From Prochlorococcus sp. AG-418-I20 (GTDB taxonomy: Bacteria; Cyanobacteriota; Cyanobacteriia; PCC-6307; Cyanobiaceae), in assembly GCA_003214175.1 (NCBI GenBank), contig QCLZ01000004.1:1-64000 (forward strand): DNA of 64,000 nt, given 5' to 3'. Positions within the stretch are counted from its first letter, which is position 1; each line of letters begins with the position of its first letter. Both the position numbers and the translations under genes were made by a program. The notes beneath the pieces are model-generated. The model was not told the origin of the DNA and did not search any database. It worked only from the letters and a program-made list of their open reading frames with translations. Below are positions 26,756 to 36,201 of the stretch, in pieces.

Positions 26756-28741
26756 ATGCAATCAATTACAAATTCAACTGTGAATAGATCTACTAATGAT
26801 TCATCTAGATCTAAAAGTAATACGCCCTCTCTACGAGTAATACCTCTTGGAGGATTACATGAAATAGGAAAAAACACTTGCGTTTTTGAATATGGTGATG
26901 AATTGATGCTTGTTGATGCTGGCCTAGCTTTCCCATCTGATGGCATGCATGGCGTAAACGTTGTTATGCCTGATACAACTTTTTTAAAAGAAAATCAAAG
27001 AAGAATAAAAGGAATGATTGTCACTCACGGTCATGAAGATCATATTGGAGGTATTTCACATCATCTAAAGCATTTTAATATTCCGATTATTTATGGTCCA
27101 AGACTTGCTATGTCAATGCTTAGAGGAAAAATGGAGGAAGCAGGGGTTTCTGATAGAACAACTATACAGACAGTTAATCCAAGAGATGTTGTAAAAGTTG
27201 GACAACATTTTTCTGTTGAATTTATTCGAAATACCCATTCTATTTGCGATAGTTTTTCTTTAGCAGTTACAACACCTGTCGGCACAATTATTTTCACGGG
27301 AGATTTTAAGTTTGATCACATGCCAGTAGATGGAGAGCAATTTGATATTGAAAGAATGGTTCATTACGGAGAGAAGGGCGTTTTATGCATGTTCAGTGAT
27401 TCTACGAATGCTGAAGTTCCAGGCTTTTGCCCCTCTGAGAAGACTATCTATCCCTCTTTAGAAAAACATATTGCGGAGGCAAAAGAACGAGTTATCCTTA
27501 CCACTTTTGCTAGTTCTGTTCATAGAGTGACAATGATCTTAGAGTTGGCCATGAAACATGGAAGAAAGGTCGGTTTGTTAGGTAGATCGATGATAAATGT
27601 TATTGCTAAGGCGAGAGATATTGGTTATATGAAATGCCCAGATGATTTGTTCGTTCCTATTAAGCAAATTAGAGATTTGCCAGATAGAGAGACTTTATTA
27701 TTAATGACTGGAAGCCAAGGAGAGCCCCTAGCAGCGTTAAGCAGAATATCTCGCGGTGAACATCAGCATGTTCGTCTTAAGACTACAGATACTGTAATAT
27801 TTTCGGCCAGTCCAATTCCTGGTAATACTATTTCTGTTGTTAATACAATAGATAGATTAATGAAACTCGGAGCAAAGGTCGTTTATGGAAAGGGTGAGAA
27901 TATTCATGTTTCTGGTCATGGTTTTCAAGAAGATCAAAAGTTAATGTTGGCACTCGCAAAACCTAAGTTTTTTGTTCCTGTTCATGGAGAACATAGAATG
28001 CTTGTTTGCCATGGCAAGAGTGCACAAACTATGGGTGTTCCAAAGGACAATATTTTAATTATTGAAAATGGAGATGTAGTTGAGTTAACACCTAATTCTA
28101 TTCAAAAAGGTGATCCTGTAAAAGCTGGTGTTGAACTCCTTGATAACTCACGTAATGGGATAGTAGATGCTCGAGTGTTAAAGGAAAGGCAGCAATTAGC
28201 TGGGGATGGTGTAGTAACTGTTTTAGCTCCTATTAGTACTGATGGGAAGATGGTTGCGCCTCCCAGAGTTAATTTAAGAGGAGTTATTACTACTGCAGAA
28301 CCAAGAAAAATGTCTATGTGGACAGAACGAGAAATAAGTTGGGTCTTAGAAAATAGATGGAAACAATTATCCAGACAAACTGGGCCTAATAATTTTGAAG
28401 TAGATTGGATTGGTGTACAAAGAGAAATTGAAAATGGGTTATCGAGAAGAATGAGAAGAGAATTACAAGTTGAACCACTTATTTTGTGTTTAGTTCAACC
28501 TGCTCCAAGTGGAACTCGTGCTTATATTCCAAAGATTACCGAAGATCAAAATTTTTCGAATAAAAATAGAAATAATAATAATTTCCATAGGAAATCTAAC
28601 AATAATCATTCAAATAGCTCAAGTAACTCGCAAAATACCCAAAAAACTTCCAAAGTTTCACAGAATCCACCAGCTGAAACTGCTTCAGAAGATTCATTTG
28701 AAGGCAGAACAAGAAGAAGAAGATCTGCTGTCACATCTTAA
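26756..28741 (+). CDS. rnj: Ribonuclease J
   Basis: Metallo-beta-lactamase/beta-CASP ribonuclease with endo- and 5'-3' exonuclease activity, central to mRNA decay and rRNA maturation in cyanobacteria. 661 residues. The N-terminal domain has the metal motif THGHEDHIGG and GDFKFDH; the beta-CASP part has FASSVHRV, MTGSQGEP, and VSGHGFQEDQK, with the C-terminal metal-binding segment PVHGEHRM. After about residue 595 comes an Asn/Ser-rich low-complexity tail ending in basic residues. The start is ATG, 80 bases after dapA. Its stop and that of convergent tilS share TTAA at 28738-28741. Confidence 0.95.
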   Translation: MQSITNSTVNRSTNDSSRSKSNTPSLRVIPLGGLHEIGKNTCVFEYGDELMLVDAGLAFPSDGMHGVNVVMPDTTFLKENQRRIKGMIVTHGHEDHIGGISHHLKHFNIPIIYGPRLAMSMLRGKMEEAGVSDRTTIQTVNPRDVVKVGQHFSVEFIRNTHSICDSFSLAVTTPVGTIIFTGDFKFDHMPVDGEQFDIERMVHYGEKGVLCMFSDSTNAEVPGFCPSEKTIYPSLEKHIAEAKERVILTTFASSVHRVTMILELAMKHGRKVGLLGRSMINVIAKARDIGYMKCPDDLFVPIKQIRDLPDRETLLLMTGSQGEPLAALSRISRGEHQHVRLKTTDTVIFSASPIPGNTISVVNTIDRLMKLGAKVVYGKGENIHVSGHGFQEDQKLMLALAKPKFFVPVHGEHRMLVCHGKSAQTMGVPKDNILIIENGDVVELTPNSIQKGDPVKAGVELLDNSRNGIVDARVLKERQQLAGDGVVTVLAPISTDGKMVAPPRVNLRGVITTAEPRKMSMWTEREISWVLENRWKQLSRQTGPNNFEVDWIGVQREIENGLSRRMRRELQVEPLILCLVQPAPSGTRAYIPKITEDQNFSNKNRNNNNFHRKSNNNHSNSSSNSQNTQKTSKVSQNPPAETASEDSFEGRTRRRRSAVTS

Positions 28742-29748
28742 CTTTTTTCAAAATTTATATATTCTTTATTCCAAACAATTTTTAAAAAATCTTGTACGTT
28801 AATTTGACCTTTATTTTTTTTATAAATTGAAGTTGCTAATTTTGCCAGATTGTTAGAACTACATTGTTTCGCAGATATTTCTTTTAAAAATCTATTTAAG
28901 ATTGTGCACCTCGCTTCAATACACATTTTATTTAAGAAATTCCTATTGATACCTTTTACATCTTTACAATATAAGTATGCTAGTTCACTAAGATCATTAC
29001 GTTCATTATTGTATTGACTCATTTTTTGGGAAAAATTATTTATCCTTTCAGAACAACCTGGATAGATAACCTCTAAAGCAGGAATAATTTTTTTTCTAAC
29101 TAAATTTCTTTTTAATTTAAGATCTGTATTTGTAGGATCTTCCCAGACTGGGATTTTCATATCATTACAAATTTGTTTTGTATCTTCTCTACTGAAAATT
29201 AATATTGGCCTTATTAGAAAAATTTGATTTTCTAGTAATCTTTTGCACTCAATATTACTCAGACCGGCAAAATTGCTCCCTCTAGATAAATTGAGGATAA
29301 ATGTTTCTGCGTTATCACTACTCGTGTGACCAGTTAACAAATAAATATTATGTTTTTGCTGGTTCTTATTTAGTAAAGTTTTGGCCCTTTCACATAATTT
29401 TTTATATCTCCATTCTCGTGCTTTTTCTTCAGAAGAAATATTTTTTTTATTTGCTTCATCAAAATAGAATGGAATATTTTTGTCTTCGCAATAACTTTTT
29501 AATTCAAGAGCGTACACTGAGGATTTTTCGTGCCACTGATGATCACCATGCCAAACACTAATAGACCAATTATGAAGTTTTTTTAGGTCATTAATTAGGG
29601 TTAATAAGACCATCGAGTCTTGTCCCCCGGAAACACTTATTAAAATATTCGATCCTTTGGGAATTAATATTTTTTCGCTAAGAATCTCTTTATGAAGCTT
29701 ATGATGCCACGATGACCAATTTTTCTTATTTAATTTTTTATCAGACAT
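28738..29748 (-). CDS. tilS: tRNA(Ile)-lysidine synthase
   Basis: ATP-dependent ligase that puts lysine on C34 of the AUA-reading tRNA-Ile, preventing misreading as methionine. 336 residues with the PP-loop motif ISVSGGQDSMVLL (about residue 39), WHGDHQWHEKS, TGHTSSDNAETFILNLSRG, and IRPILIFSREDTKQICND. The length suits a form with a reduced C-terminal domain. The gene stands alone on its strand between rnj and ycf23; the 85-base divergent region to ycf23 holds a palindrome. Confidence 0.95.
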   Translation of the reverse strand: MSDKKLNKKNWSSWHHKLHKEILSEKILIPKGSNILISVSGGQDSMVLLTLINDLKKLHNWSISVWHGDHQWHEKSSVYALELKSYCEDKNIPFYFDEANKKNISSEEKAREWRYKKLCERAKTLLNKNQQKHNIYLLTGHTSSDNAETFILNLSRGSNFAGLSNIECKRLLENQIFLIRPILIFSREDTKQICNDMKIPVWEDPTNTDLKLKRNLVRKKIIPALEVIYPGCSERINNFSQKMSQYNNERNDLSELAYLYCKDVKGINRNFLNKMCIEARCTILNRFLKEISAKQCSSNNLAKLATSIYKKNKGQINVQDFLKIVWNKEYINFEKS

Positions 29749-29785
29749 TTTGTGTTGCTCAGGTAATATTTTTTAAAAAATGCAC

Positions 29786-29800
29786 TGTTTTACTAAAACA
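29786..29800. promoter_or_regulatory. Palindrome between divergent tilS and ycf23
   Basis: TGTTTTA-C-TAAAACA is a perfect 7+1+7 inverted repeat, 38 bases from the tilS start and 34 from the ycf23 start. Its nearly central position between divergent starts is what a shared operator would show. No known binding-site consensus (NtcA, Fur, LexA) fits. Confidence 0.35.
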
Positions 29801-29833
29801 ATGTCACAATCGGGTAATAAATTCATTAAGTAA

Positions 29834-30610
29834 ATGAGTCTGATTAATCTTTTGCCACAAAAAATCAAAGAAGAGTTAAAAAGCAAATCTTTACTCAAAG
29901 TTATTTCAGGATTGAATAATTTCGATGTTCAATCGGTGAAAATAATTGTTGAGGCTGCTTCATTAGGAGGTGCAGATCTTGTCGATATTGCTTGTAAACC
30001 TGAACTTGTTGATTTAGTACTTAAGAATTCATCACTACCTGTGTGTGTTAGTTCAGTAGTGCCTCGATCTTTTCAAGATTCTGTAAACGCAGGAGCATCA
30101 TTAATTGAGATAGGAAATTACGATACTTTTTATGAAAAAGGTATTAATTTTTCAGATAAAAAAGTTTTAAACATTACAAAAGAGACGAGGGATTTATTGC
30201 CTAATATTCCTTTATCAGTAACTGTTCCTCACACTATGCCTATTGATAAACAAGTTGATCTTGCTGTAAAGCTAGTGGAAGAAGGTGTTGATATTATTCA
30301 AACAGAAGGTGGTACTAGTTCTACTCCTTACTCTCCAGGAATTCAAGGATTTTTTGAAAAATCAGTACCAACTCTCGCAGCTACCTATGCTATTCATCAA
30401 GAATTTAAGAAACAATCTCTGAATATACCAATCATGAGTGCCTCTGGATTAAGCCAAGTAACTTGTCCATTAGCAATATCCTCTGGAGCCTCAGCAGTTG
30501 GCGTTGGATCTGTAGTTAATAAATTAGATGATTTAATATCTATGATTGCGGTTGTTAGGGGCTTAAAAGAATCTTTGAAAAATTCAATAATTGGAGAAAA
30601 AATTTCTTAG
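29834..30610 (+). CDS. ycf23: DUF561 / Ycf23 family protein
   Basis: 258-residue protein of the cyanobacterial and plastid Ycf23 (DUF561) family, predicted TIM-barrel fold. Supporting segments are AASLGGADLVDIACKPELVDLV, LPVCVSSVVP, GASLIEIGNYDTFYEKGI, VEEGVDIIQTEGGTSS and PIMSASGLSQVTCPLAISSGASAVGVGSVVN. The closing Gly-Ala motifs resemble phosphate-binding loops of barrel enzymes. No reaction is established for the family. It lies 29 bases before uvrB on the same strand. Confidence 0.88.
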   Translation: MSLINLLPQKIKEELKSKSLLKVISGLNNFDVQSVKIIVEAASLGGADLVDIACKPELVDLVLKNSSLPVCVSSVVPRSFQDSVNAGASLIEIGNYDTFYEKGINFSDKKVLNITKETRDLLPNIPLSVTVPHTMPIDKQVDLAVKLVEEGVDIIQTEGGTSSTPYSPGIQGFFEKSVPTLAATYAIHQEFKKQSLNIPIMSASGLSQVTCPLAISSGASAVGVGSVVNKLDDLISMIAVVRGLKESLKNSIIGEKIS

Positions 30611-30639
30611 TATAGCAATATCCTTTAGCTATTAGCTTG

Positions 30640-32679
30640 ATGAATAACTATAAGCTTCAAGCTCCTTACGAACCAAATGGAGATCAACCAGAAGCTATAA
30701 AAAAATTAGTTAAAGGCGTTCATAATGGTAGAGAGTTTCAGACTCTTTTAGGAGCTACTGGAACTGGTAAAACATTCACCATTGCGAATGTAATCCAACA
30801 AACAGGAAGGCCAGCACTTGTATTAGCACATAACAAAACGTTAGCAGCACAACTATGCAATGAATTAAGGGAATTTTTTCCAAAAAATGCTGTTGAATAC
30901 TTCATTTCTTACTACGATTATTATCAACCTGAAGCTTATGTCCCTGTAAGTGATACTTACATCGCAAAAACTGCTTCAATTAATGAAGAAATAGATATGC
31001 TCAGGCATTCTGCAACACGATCTTTATTTGAAAGGAAAGATGTAATTGTTGTAGCTTCTATAAGTTGCATTTATGGTCTGGGTATACCAAGTGAATATTT
31101 AAAAGCTGCAGTTAAATTTGAAGTTGGAAAATCTATTAATCTACGTTCTTCTTTAAGATCTCTTGTTGAGAATCAATATACTAGAAATGATATTGAAATT
31201 ACTAGAGGTAGATTCAGAATTAAAGGCGATGTTTTAGAAATTGGTCCAGCCTATGAAGATAGACTAATAAGAATCGAATTATTTGGTGAAGAAGTCGAGG
31301 CTATTAGATATGTTGACCCTACTACTGGAGAAATACTTGAAAGTTTAGAACAAGTAAGTGTTTACCCTGCGAAGCATTTTGTTACTCCAAAAGAAAGACT
31401 TGATAGTGCAATCAGTGCAATTAGAAGTGAATTAAAAACTCAACTCGATAAATTTACATACGAAGGAAAATTATTAGAGGCTCAACGTTTAGAACAACGC
31501 ACAAAATATGATTTAGAAATGCTGAAAGAGGTTGGTTATTGTAATGGGGTTGAGAATTATGCTCGTCATTTGTCAGGCAGGGAGGAAGGGTCACCTCCAG
31601 AATGTTTAATAGATTACTTTCCTGAAGATTGGTTGTTAGTAGTCGATGAAAGTCACGTAACATGTCCTCAACTTCATGCGATGTACAACGGTGATCAATC
31701 TAGAAAAAAAGTTTTAATAGATCATGGTTTTAGATTGCCAAGTGCTGCAGATAATAGACCTTTAAAATGTGAAGAGTTTTGGGAAAAATCAAAACAGACA
31801 TTATTTATAAGTGCAACTCCAGGTCAATGGGAATTAGATCAATGTGATGGTGAATTTATTGAGCAAGTTATAAGACCAACTGGGGTATTAGACCCTGTAA
31901 TTGATGTAAGACCTAGTGAGGGCCAAATAGAAGATCTTTTATCTGAAATAAGAATTAGAGCTGAAAAGAATCAAAGAGTGCTTGTGACAACACTTACTAA
32001 GAGAATGGCTGAAGATCTAACTGATTTTTTATCTGAAAATAAAGTAAGAGTTAGATATTTGCATTCCGAAATTCATTCAATTGAAAGAATTGAAATTATT
32101 CAAGACCTTAGAATGGGCGAATATGATGTTTTGGTAGGAGTTAATTTATTAAGAGAGGGACTAGATCTTCCTGAAGTTTCCTTAGTTGCCATTTTAGATG
32201 CTGACAAAGAAGGTTTTCTAAGGGCAGAAAGGTCATTGATTCAGACAATAGGAAGAGCTGCAAGACATGTTGAAGGTGTTGCGTTGCTTTATGCAGATAA
32301 CTTCACAGATTCAATGAAAAAAGCAATATCTGAAACTGAAAGAAGAAGAATTATTCAAAAGAAATATAACCAAGTCAATGGTATTACTCCAAAACCTGCA
32401 GGCAAAAAAATAGAAAATTCAATATTATCTTTTCTTGAACTTTCCAGAAAATTAGATGCTGGTGGTTTATCTAAAGATTTAATAAATATAGTCAATAACA
32501 AAACTGACGCAATTTTCAATTCCAGTGATAATCAATTTTTGCTAGAAGAATTGCCTGACCTAATAGAAAAATTGGAAATTAAAATGAAAGATGCTGCAAA
32601 AGAGTTAAATTTTGAAGAAGCAGCAAATTTGCGGGATAGAATCAAAAAATTGAGACAAAAATTGGCAAGAAATAATTAA
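30640..32679 (+). CDS. uvrB: UvrABC system protein B
   Basis: Damage-verifying helicase-like subunit of nucleotide excision repair. 679 residues from the ATG at 30640; a TTG directly before it (30637) would add one residue and is less likely. Hallmarks are Walker [12 protein letters not shown], the beta-hairpin [23 protein letters not shown], motif V/VI regions [26 protein letters not shown] and QTIGRAARH, and the C-terminal UVR domain ([24 protein letters not shown]) that binds UvrC. It ends seven bases from convergent lysC. Confidence 0.98.
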   Translation: MNNYKLQAPYEPNGDQPEAIKKLVKGVHNGREFQTLLGATGTGKTFTIANVIQQTGRPALVLAHNKTLAAQLCNELREFFPKNAVEYFISYYDYYQPEAYVPVSDTYIAKTASINEEIDMLRHSATRSLFERKDVIVVASISCIYGLGIPSEYLKAAVKFEVGKSINLRSSLRSLVENQYTRNDIEITRGRFRIKGDVLEIGPAYEDRLIRIELFGEEVEAIRYVDPTTGEILESLEQVSVYPAKHFVTPKERLDSAISAIRSELKTQLDKFTYEGKLLEAQRLEQRTKYDLEMLKEVGYCNGVENYARHLSGREEGSPPECLIDYFPEDWLLVVDESHVTCPQLHAMYNGDQSRKKVLIDHGFRLPSAADNRPLKCEEFWEKSKQTLFISATPGQWELDQCDGEFIEQVIRPTGVLDPVIDVRPSEGQIEDLLSEIRIRAEKNQRVLVTTLTKRMAEDLTDFLSENKVRVRYLHSEIHSIERIEIIQDLRMGEYDVLVGVNLLREGLDLPEVSLVAILDADKEGFLRAERSLIQTIGRAARHVEGVALLYADNFTDSMKKAISETERRRIIQKKYNQVNGITPKPAGKKIENSILSFLELSRKLDAGGLSKDLINIVNNKTDAIFNSSDNQFLLEELPDLIEKLEIKMKDAAKELNFEEAANLRDRIKKLRQKLARNN

Positions 32680-32686
32680 AAAGAAC

Positions 32687-34447
32687 TTATTTTTCTAATT
32701 CGAAATGATTATGAATTGCATTCACTGCTTTGTCACAATCTTTTTCTAAGACAACACATGAAGTTCTGATTTCACTAGTAGCAATCATTTCAATATTGAT
32801 ATTTTGATTAGCCAATGCTCTAAATATTTTTCCAGCCGTTCCAACCTTAAATGCCATTCCTGCTCCAACAGTACTTACTTTGGCTATGGCGGGGCCATCT
32901 TCAATGTATGATCCGGGTAATTTTTTTGTTAAGGCTTCAAAAACTAAGTTAGCTTTTTCTCTATCTTGTTTATTCATTGTAAGACTAATATCCTTAGTTT
33001 TTAAAGAGGAAATTCTTTCAGACTGCACGATAGTATCGAAAAGTAAATTATTTTCAGCTAATGCTAAACATATCGATGCTGCTACACCTGGACGATCAGG
33101 CAGTTTTCGAAAACTTACTTGAACTTGGTTTTTATCTAATGCAATACCTCTTACTTCAGGTTGATCTTGTTTTTCGTTAATTGGATTAACAAATATTTGT
33201 GTATCGGATAACTTGAATTTCTCAGCAACAAATCTAATAGCTTTTGGAATATTAATAATTTCAATTACGCAGCTGACTTTAATTTCACTAGTAGCTATTA
33301 ACCTGACATTTATATTCGCTTGAGATAAAGTATCAAATAAATCAGCTGAAACACTAGGTCTACCCATAATGCCCGCTCCTTGAATACTTAATTTAGTCAT
33401 TTTTGTTTTTAAATTATATTCTCCTCCTAATTGATTAGTTATAAGTTCACATTGTTCTACAGTCTTTTTAACTTCTAATTCACTAATAGTAAATGTAATA
33501 TCGTTATTATTTCCATCATTTGTAGATTGTATGATTAAATCTACATTAATACTTGCTTCTGAAAGTTTTTCAAATATTTGTGCAGCAATCCCAGGTCTAT
33601 CAGGAATATTTGAGAGACTGAATACTGCTTGGTTTTCTAATACTTCAAGACTATTGACTGTTTTTGTTAATTCTAAGCTTCCTCTTTTTAGCGGGAGAGG
33701 TTGGATTTGACTTTCTAGGAGAGTACCACTTGAGTCACTTTGGCTTGATTTGACACATAATTTAATTCCATAATTGCGAGCAATTTCTACTGCTCTTGGA
33801 TGCAGAACTGAAGCTCCGACACTTGCAAGTTCAAGCATTTCCTCACAGCTAATTTCATCTAAGAGTTTTGCATTAGGAACAATTCTTGGATCAGTAGTAA
33901 GAACCCCTGGAACGTCTGTATAAATTTCGCAAGTCTCCGCGCCTAAAGCTGTTGATAAAGCTACTGCGGAAGTATCTGAACCACCTCTACCTAAAGTTGT
34001 AATTTCCATTGAACCCGTATGGCTTAATGTTGTTCCTTGAAATCCAGCCACTACAACTACAAAACCCTGATTTATATAATTTTGGATCCTTTCTGTTTTA
34101 ATATCCAGAATTCTTGCTTTCCCATGAATTGATTCAGTAATAATTCCAACTTGGCTACCAGTCATCGAAATTGCAGGTATTCCGTATTCGTTTAATGCCA
34201 TTGAGAGAAGAGCTATGGTTACTTGCTCTCCAGTTGAGAGAAGCATATCCAATTCTCTTCGATTAGGATTTTTACTAATTGATTCTGCTAAACAATTTAA
34301 ATCATCTGTAGTTTGCCCCATTGCAGAGACAACTACGACAATTTCATTTCCTGCTTCTTTACTTTGACAAATGCTACTTGCAATATTTTTAATTTTTTTA
34401 ATATCGCCGACAGAAGTACCGCCAAATTTTTTTACTAATAAAGCCAT
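32687..34447 (-). CDS. lysC: Aspartate kinase with four ACT domains
   Basis: Phosphorylates aspartate, opening the Lys/Thr/Met pathway continued by asd and dapA elsewhere in the window. 586 residues: kinase domain from KKFGGTSVGDIKKIKNIA to about residue 245, containing TTLGRGGSDTSAVALSTALGA, then four tandem ACT-type segments, e.g. NIPDRPGIAAQIFEKLSEASINVDLIIQS and LPDRPGVAASICLALAENNLLFDTIVQS, each followed by a second half with MIATSEIRTSCV-type ends. The four-ACT layout is typical of cyanobacterial enzymes and implies feedback control by lysine and/or threonine. holA lies 39 bases upstream. Confidence 0.96.
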   Translation of the reverse strand: MALLVKKFGGTSVGDIKKIKNIASSICQSKEAGNEIVVVVSAMGQTTDDLNCLAESISKNPNRRELDMLLSTGEQVTIALLSMALNEYGIPAISMTGSQVGIITESIHGKARILDIKTERIQNYINQGFVVVVAGFQGTTLSHTGSMEITTLGRGGSDTSAVALSTALGAETCEIYTDVPGVLTTDPRIVPNAKLLDEISCEEMLELASVGASVLHPRAVEIARNYGIKLCVKSSQSDSSGTLLESQIQPLPLKRGSLELTKTVNSLEVLENQAVFSLSNIPDRPGIAAQIFEKLSEASINVDLIIQSTNDGNNNDITFTISELEVKKTVEQCELITNQLGGEYNLKTKMTKLSIQGAGIMGRPSVSADLFDTLSQANINVRLIATSEIKVSCVIEIINIPKAIRFVAEKFKLSDTQIFVNPINEKQDQPEVRGIALDKNQVQVSFRKLPDRPGVAASICLALAENNLLFDTIVQSERISSLKTKDISLTMNKQDREKANLVFEALTKKLPGSYIEDGPAIAKVSTVGAGMAFKVGTAGKIFRALANQNINIEMIATSEIRTSCVVLEKDCDKAVNAIHNHFELEK

Positions 34448-34486
34448 ATTTAAATCATAATGTAAATTCTTAAACTTATAATTTGG

Positions 34487-35488
34487 TTAACTTAAATTAA
34501 TTAAATTCTCCGTAAAAACATTTATAGGATTATTACCTTGTTTTAGTAATGATTCAATATCTAATAAATTACTCATTAAATTTATTAAATATTCTTGAGA
34601 TACATTTTTGACTTTTCTACGAATAAAAAAAATTCTTTTTGGATTAGAAATGCCTGCAAGATTACAAATCTTGTCTGCATTATCGTTTTCTGAATTAACT
34701 GCTAATTTTATAATTGTATGCATTCTTATCTGACTAATTAAACCTGCATTAAGTCTTAAAGGAGGTTCTCCCTTTTGTAAGGAATAATTTATTTCAATGA
34801 GGCTTTCATTAATATTTTTTTGTAAGAGAAGATCAATGATTTTGAAAATGTTGGATTGATGATCACTAAATATTTTTTTTACATCAATACTTTTGAGAAA
34901 AAGTTGTGAATTCAAATCACTTGATACTGCAGAAAGGTATGTTTTTGCTTTAGCTAATTCATTTATTAATTTAAAGCTATCATTTCCAACAGAATCAATA
35001 ATTAGTTCAACTGCATTTTCATCAATTTTAATATTGATTTCATTTGCTGCATCTTCTACGAATCTTTTTTGTCCCTCATAGTCCCAGATTTCTGGTAAAG
35101 AAAATGATTTTTCTTTGGCTAAATTATTTTTGATAAGTTTTTGTAAAAATTTAGTACTCTTTAGTCTTGAGTCTGGTTTTTTTGTATTTTGTAAAATCAA
35201 ATAAGTATTTTGAGGTATATTGTCATGAATTTTTTCAAATTTAATTCTTAGATCCTCATTTTTTGAAGTAAAAATTGGATTATTTTTCAATGCAACTATT
35301 CTGTAACCATCTCCAAAAGGAGGTGTAAGAACGTCATCAAAAGCTTTTTTGACTTGCTCATCATCATCTCCATTTAAATTAGTAACATTTATTTCTTTCC
35401 ATTCTTTTGATACTTCGTTATCAATTAATCTTTGAATAAATGTATTTTGAGCATTTAGATCATTACCCCATAATATTTGTATTGGCAT
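34487..35488 (-). CDS. holA: DNA polymerase III subunit delta (HolA)
   Basis: Clamp-loader subunit that pries open the beta clamp; partner of DnaX in this same window. 333 residues starting MPIQILWGNDLNAQNTFIQRLID, a typical delta start with a degenerate nucleotide-binding fold. The middle has RIVALKNNPIF and YLILQNTKKPDSRLKSTKFL, and the C-terminal helical part includes GEPPLRLNAGLISQIRMH. The delta family is poorly conserved, so the call rests on these segments, size and gene style. It lies just upstream of lysC and diverges from cobH with a 58-base gap. Confidence 0.85.
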   Translation of the reverse strand: MPIQILWGNDLNAQNTFIQRLIDNEVSKEWKEINVTNLNGDDDEQVKKAFDDVLTPPFGDGYRIVALKNNPIFTSKNEDLRIKFEKIHDNIPQNTYLILQNTKKPDSRLKSTKFLQKLIKNNLAKEKSFSLPEIWDYEGQKRFVEDAANEINIKIDENAVELIIDSVGNDSFKLINELAKAKTYLSAVSSDLNSQLFLKSIDVKKIFSDHQSNIFKIIDLLLQKNINESLIEINYSLQKGEPPLRLNAGLISQIRMHTIIKLAVNSENDNADKICNLAGISNPKRIFFIRRKVKNVSQEYLINLMSNLLDIESLLKQGNNPINVFTENLINLS

Positions 35489-35546
35489 AATCGCTCAATA
35501 AAAACCATATATTAACTATGATTACTTTTAACACAAATTAAATTTA

Positions 35547-36170
35547 ATGGTAATAGATCATCCAATTTTTTTGGAAAGCATCAGATTTATAAGATCTCAT
35601 TTAGGAGCCAACGATCTAAATTATTTGGAAAAAAAAGTTTTAGAGAGATTAGTCCATACTTCAGGAGATTTTTCAATTCAAAATCTTATTAATTTTAGTG
35701 AAGGAGCTTGCGAAAAAGGGCTTCAGGCACTTAAAAATGGCGCTCCGATTTTAACTGATACCGATATGGCAGCAGCAGCCATAAAATCTATGGTAGAGAA
35801 TACCACTAGGAATAAAGTATTTACGGCGCGAATGTGGTTTGGAGAAAATAAGCACATAGATTTAACTAAAACTGCATATGGCTTAAGTGAAGGTTGGAAG
35901 GAGTTATCTGCTATAAATTCTGGAAGCAAATCACCTATTGTAGTTATTGGCAGTTCGCCTACAGCTTTAACTTATTTAATTGATATTTTAGAGAATGCAA
36001 AAGATTTACCTAGTTTAATTATCGGAATGCCCGTCGGATTTATTGGAGTAGAGAAAAGCAAAAACAAACTCATTTCTACTGATCTTCCTAGAATAGTTTT
36101 GAATTCAACTAGAGGGGGTGCTGCTATGGCAGCAGCAGCAGTTAACGCCTTGTTGAGGGAAACTATTTAA
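35547..36170 (+). CDS. cobH: Precorrin-8X methylmutase
   Basis: Moves the C11 methyl to C12 to form hydrogenobyrinic/cobyrinic acid in cobalamin synthesis; known as CobH or CbiC. 207 residues. The catalytic histidine is H37 in LERLVHTSGDFSI. Other signatures are GAPILTDTDMAAAAI, AINSGSKSPIVVIGSSPTALTYLID and GMPVGFIGVEKSKNKL, ending TRGGAAMAAAAVNALL. It is the only B12-synthesis gene in the window and sits as a monocistronic unit between divergent holA and convergent mutS. No cobalamin riboswitch is visible in the 58-base leader. Confidence 0.96.
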   Translation: MVIDHPIFLESIRFIRSHLGANDLNYLEKKVLERLVHTSGDFSIQNLINFSEGACEKGLQALKNGAPILTDTDMAAAAIKSMVENTTRNKVFTARMWFGENKHIDLTKTAYGLSEGWKELSAINSGSKSPIVVIGSSPTALTYLIDILENAKDLPSLIIGMPVGFIGVEKSKNKLISTDLPRIVLNSTRGGAAMAAAAVNALLRETI

Positions 36171-36201
36171 AAAGTATGTATTTTATAAAAATGTCAAAAA
36201 T

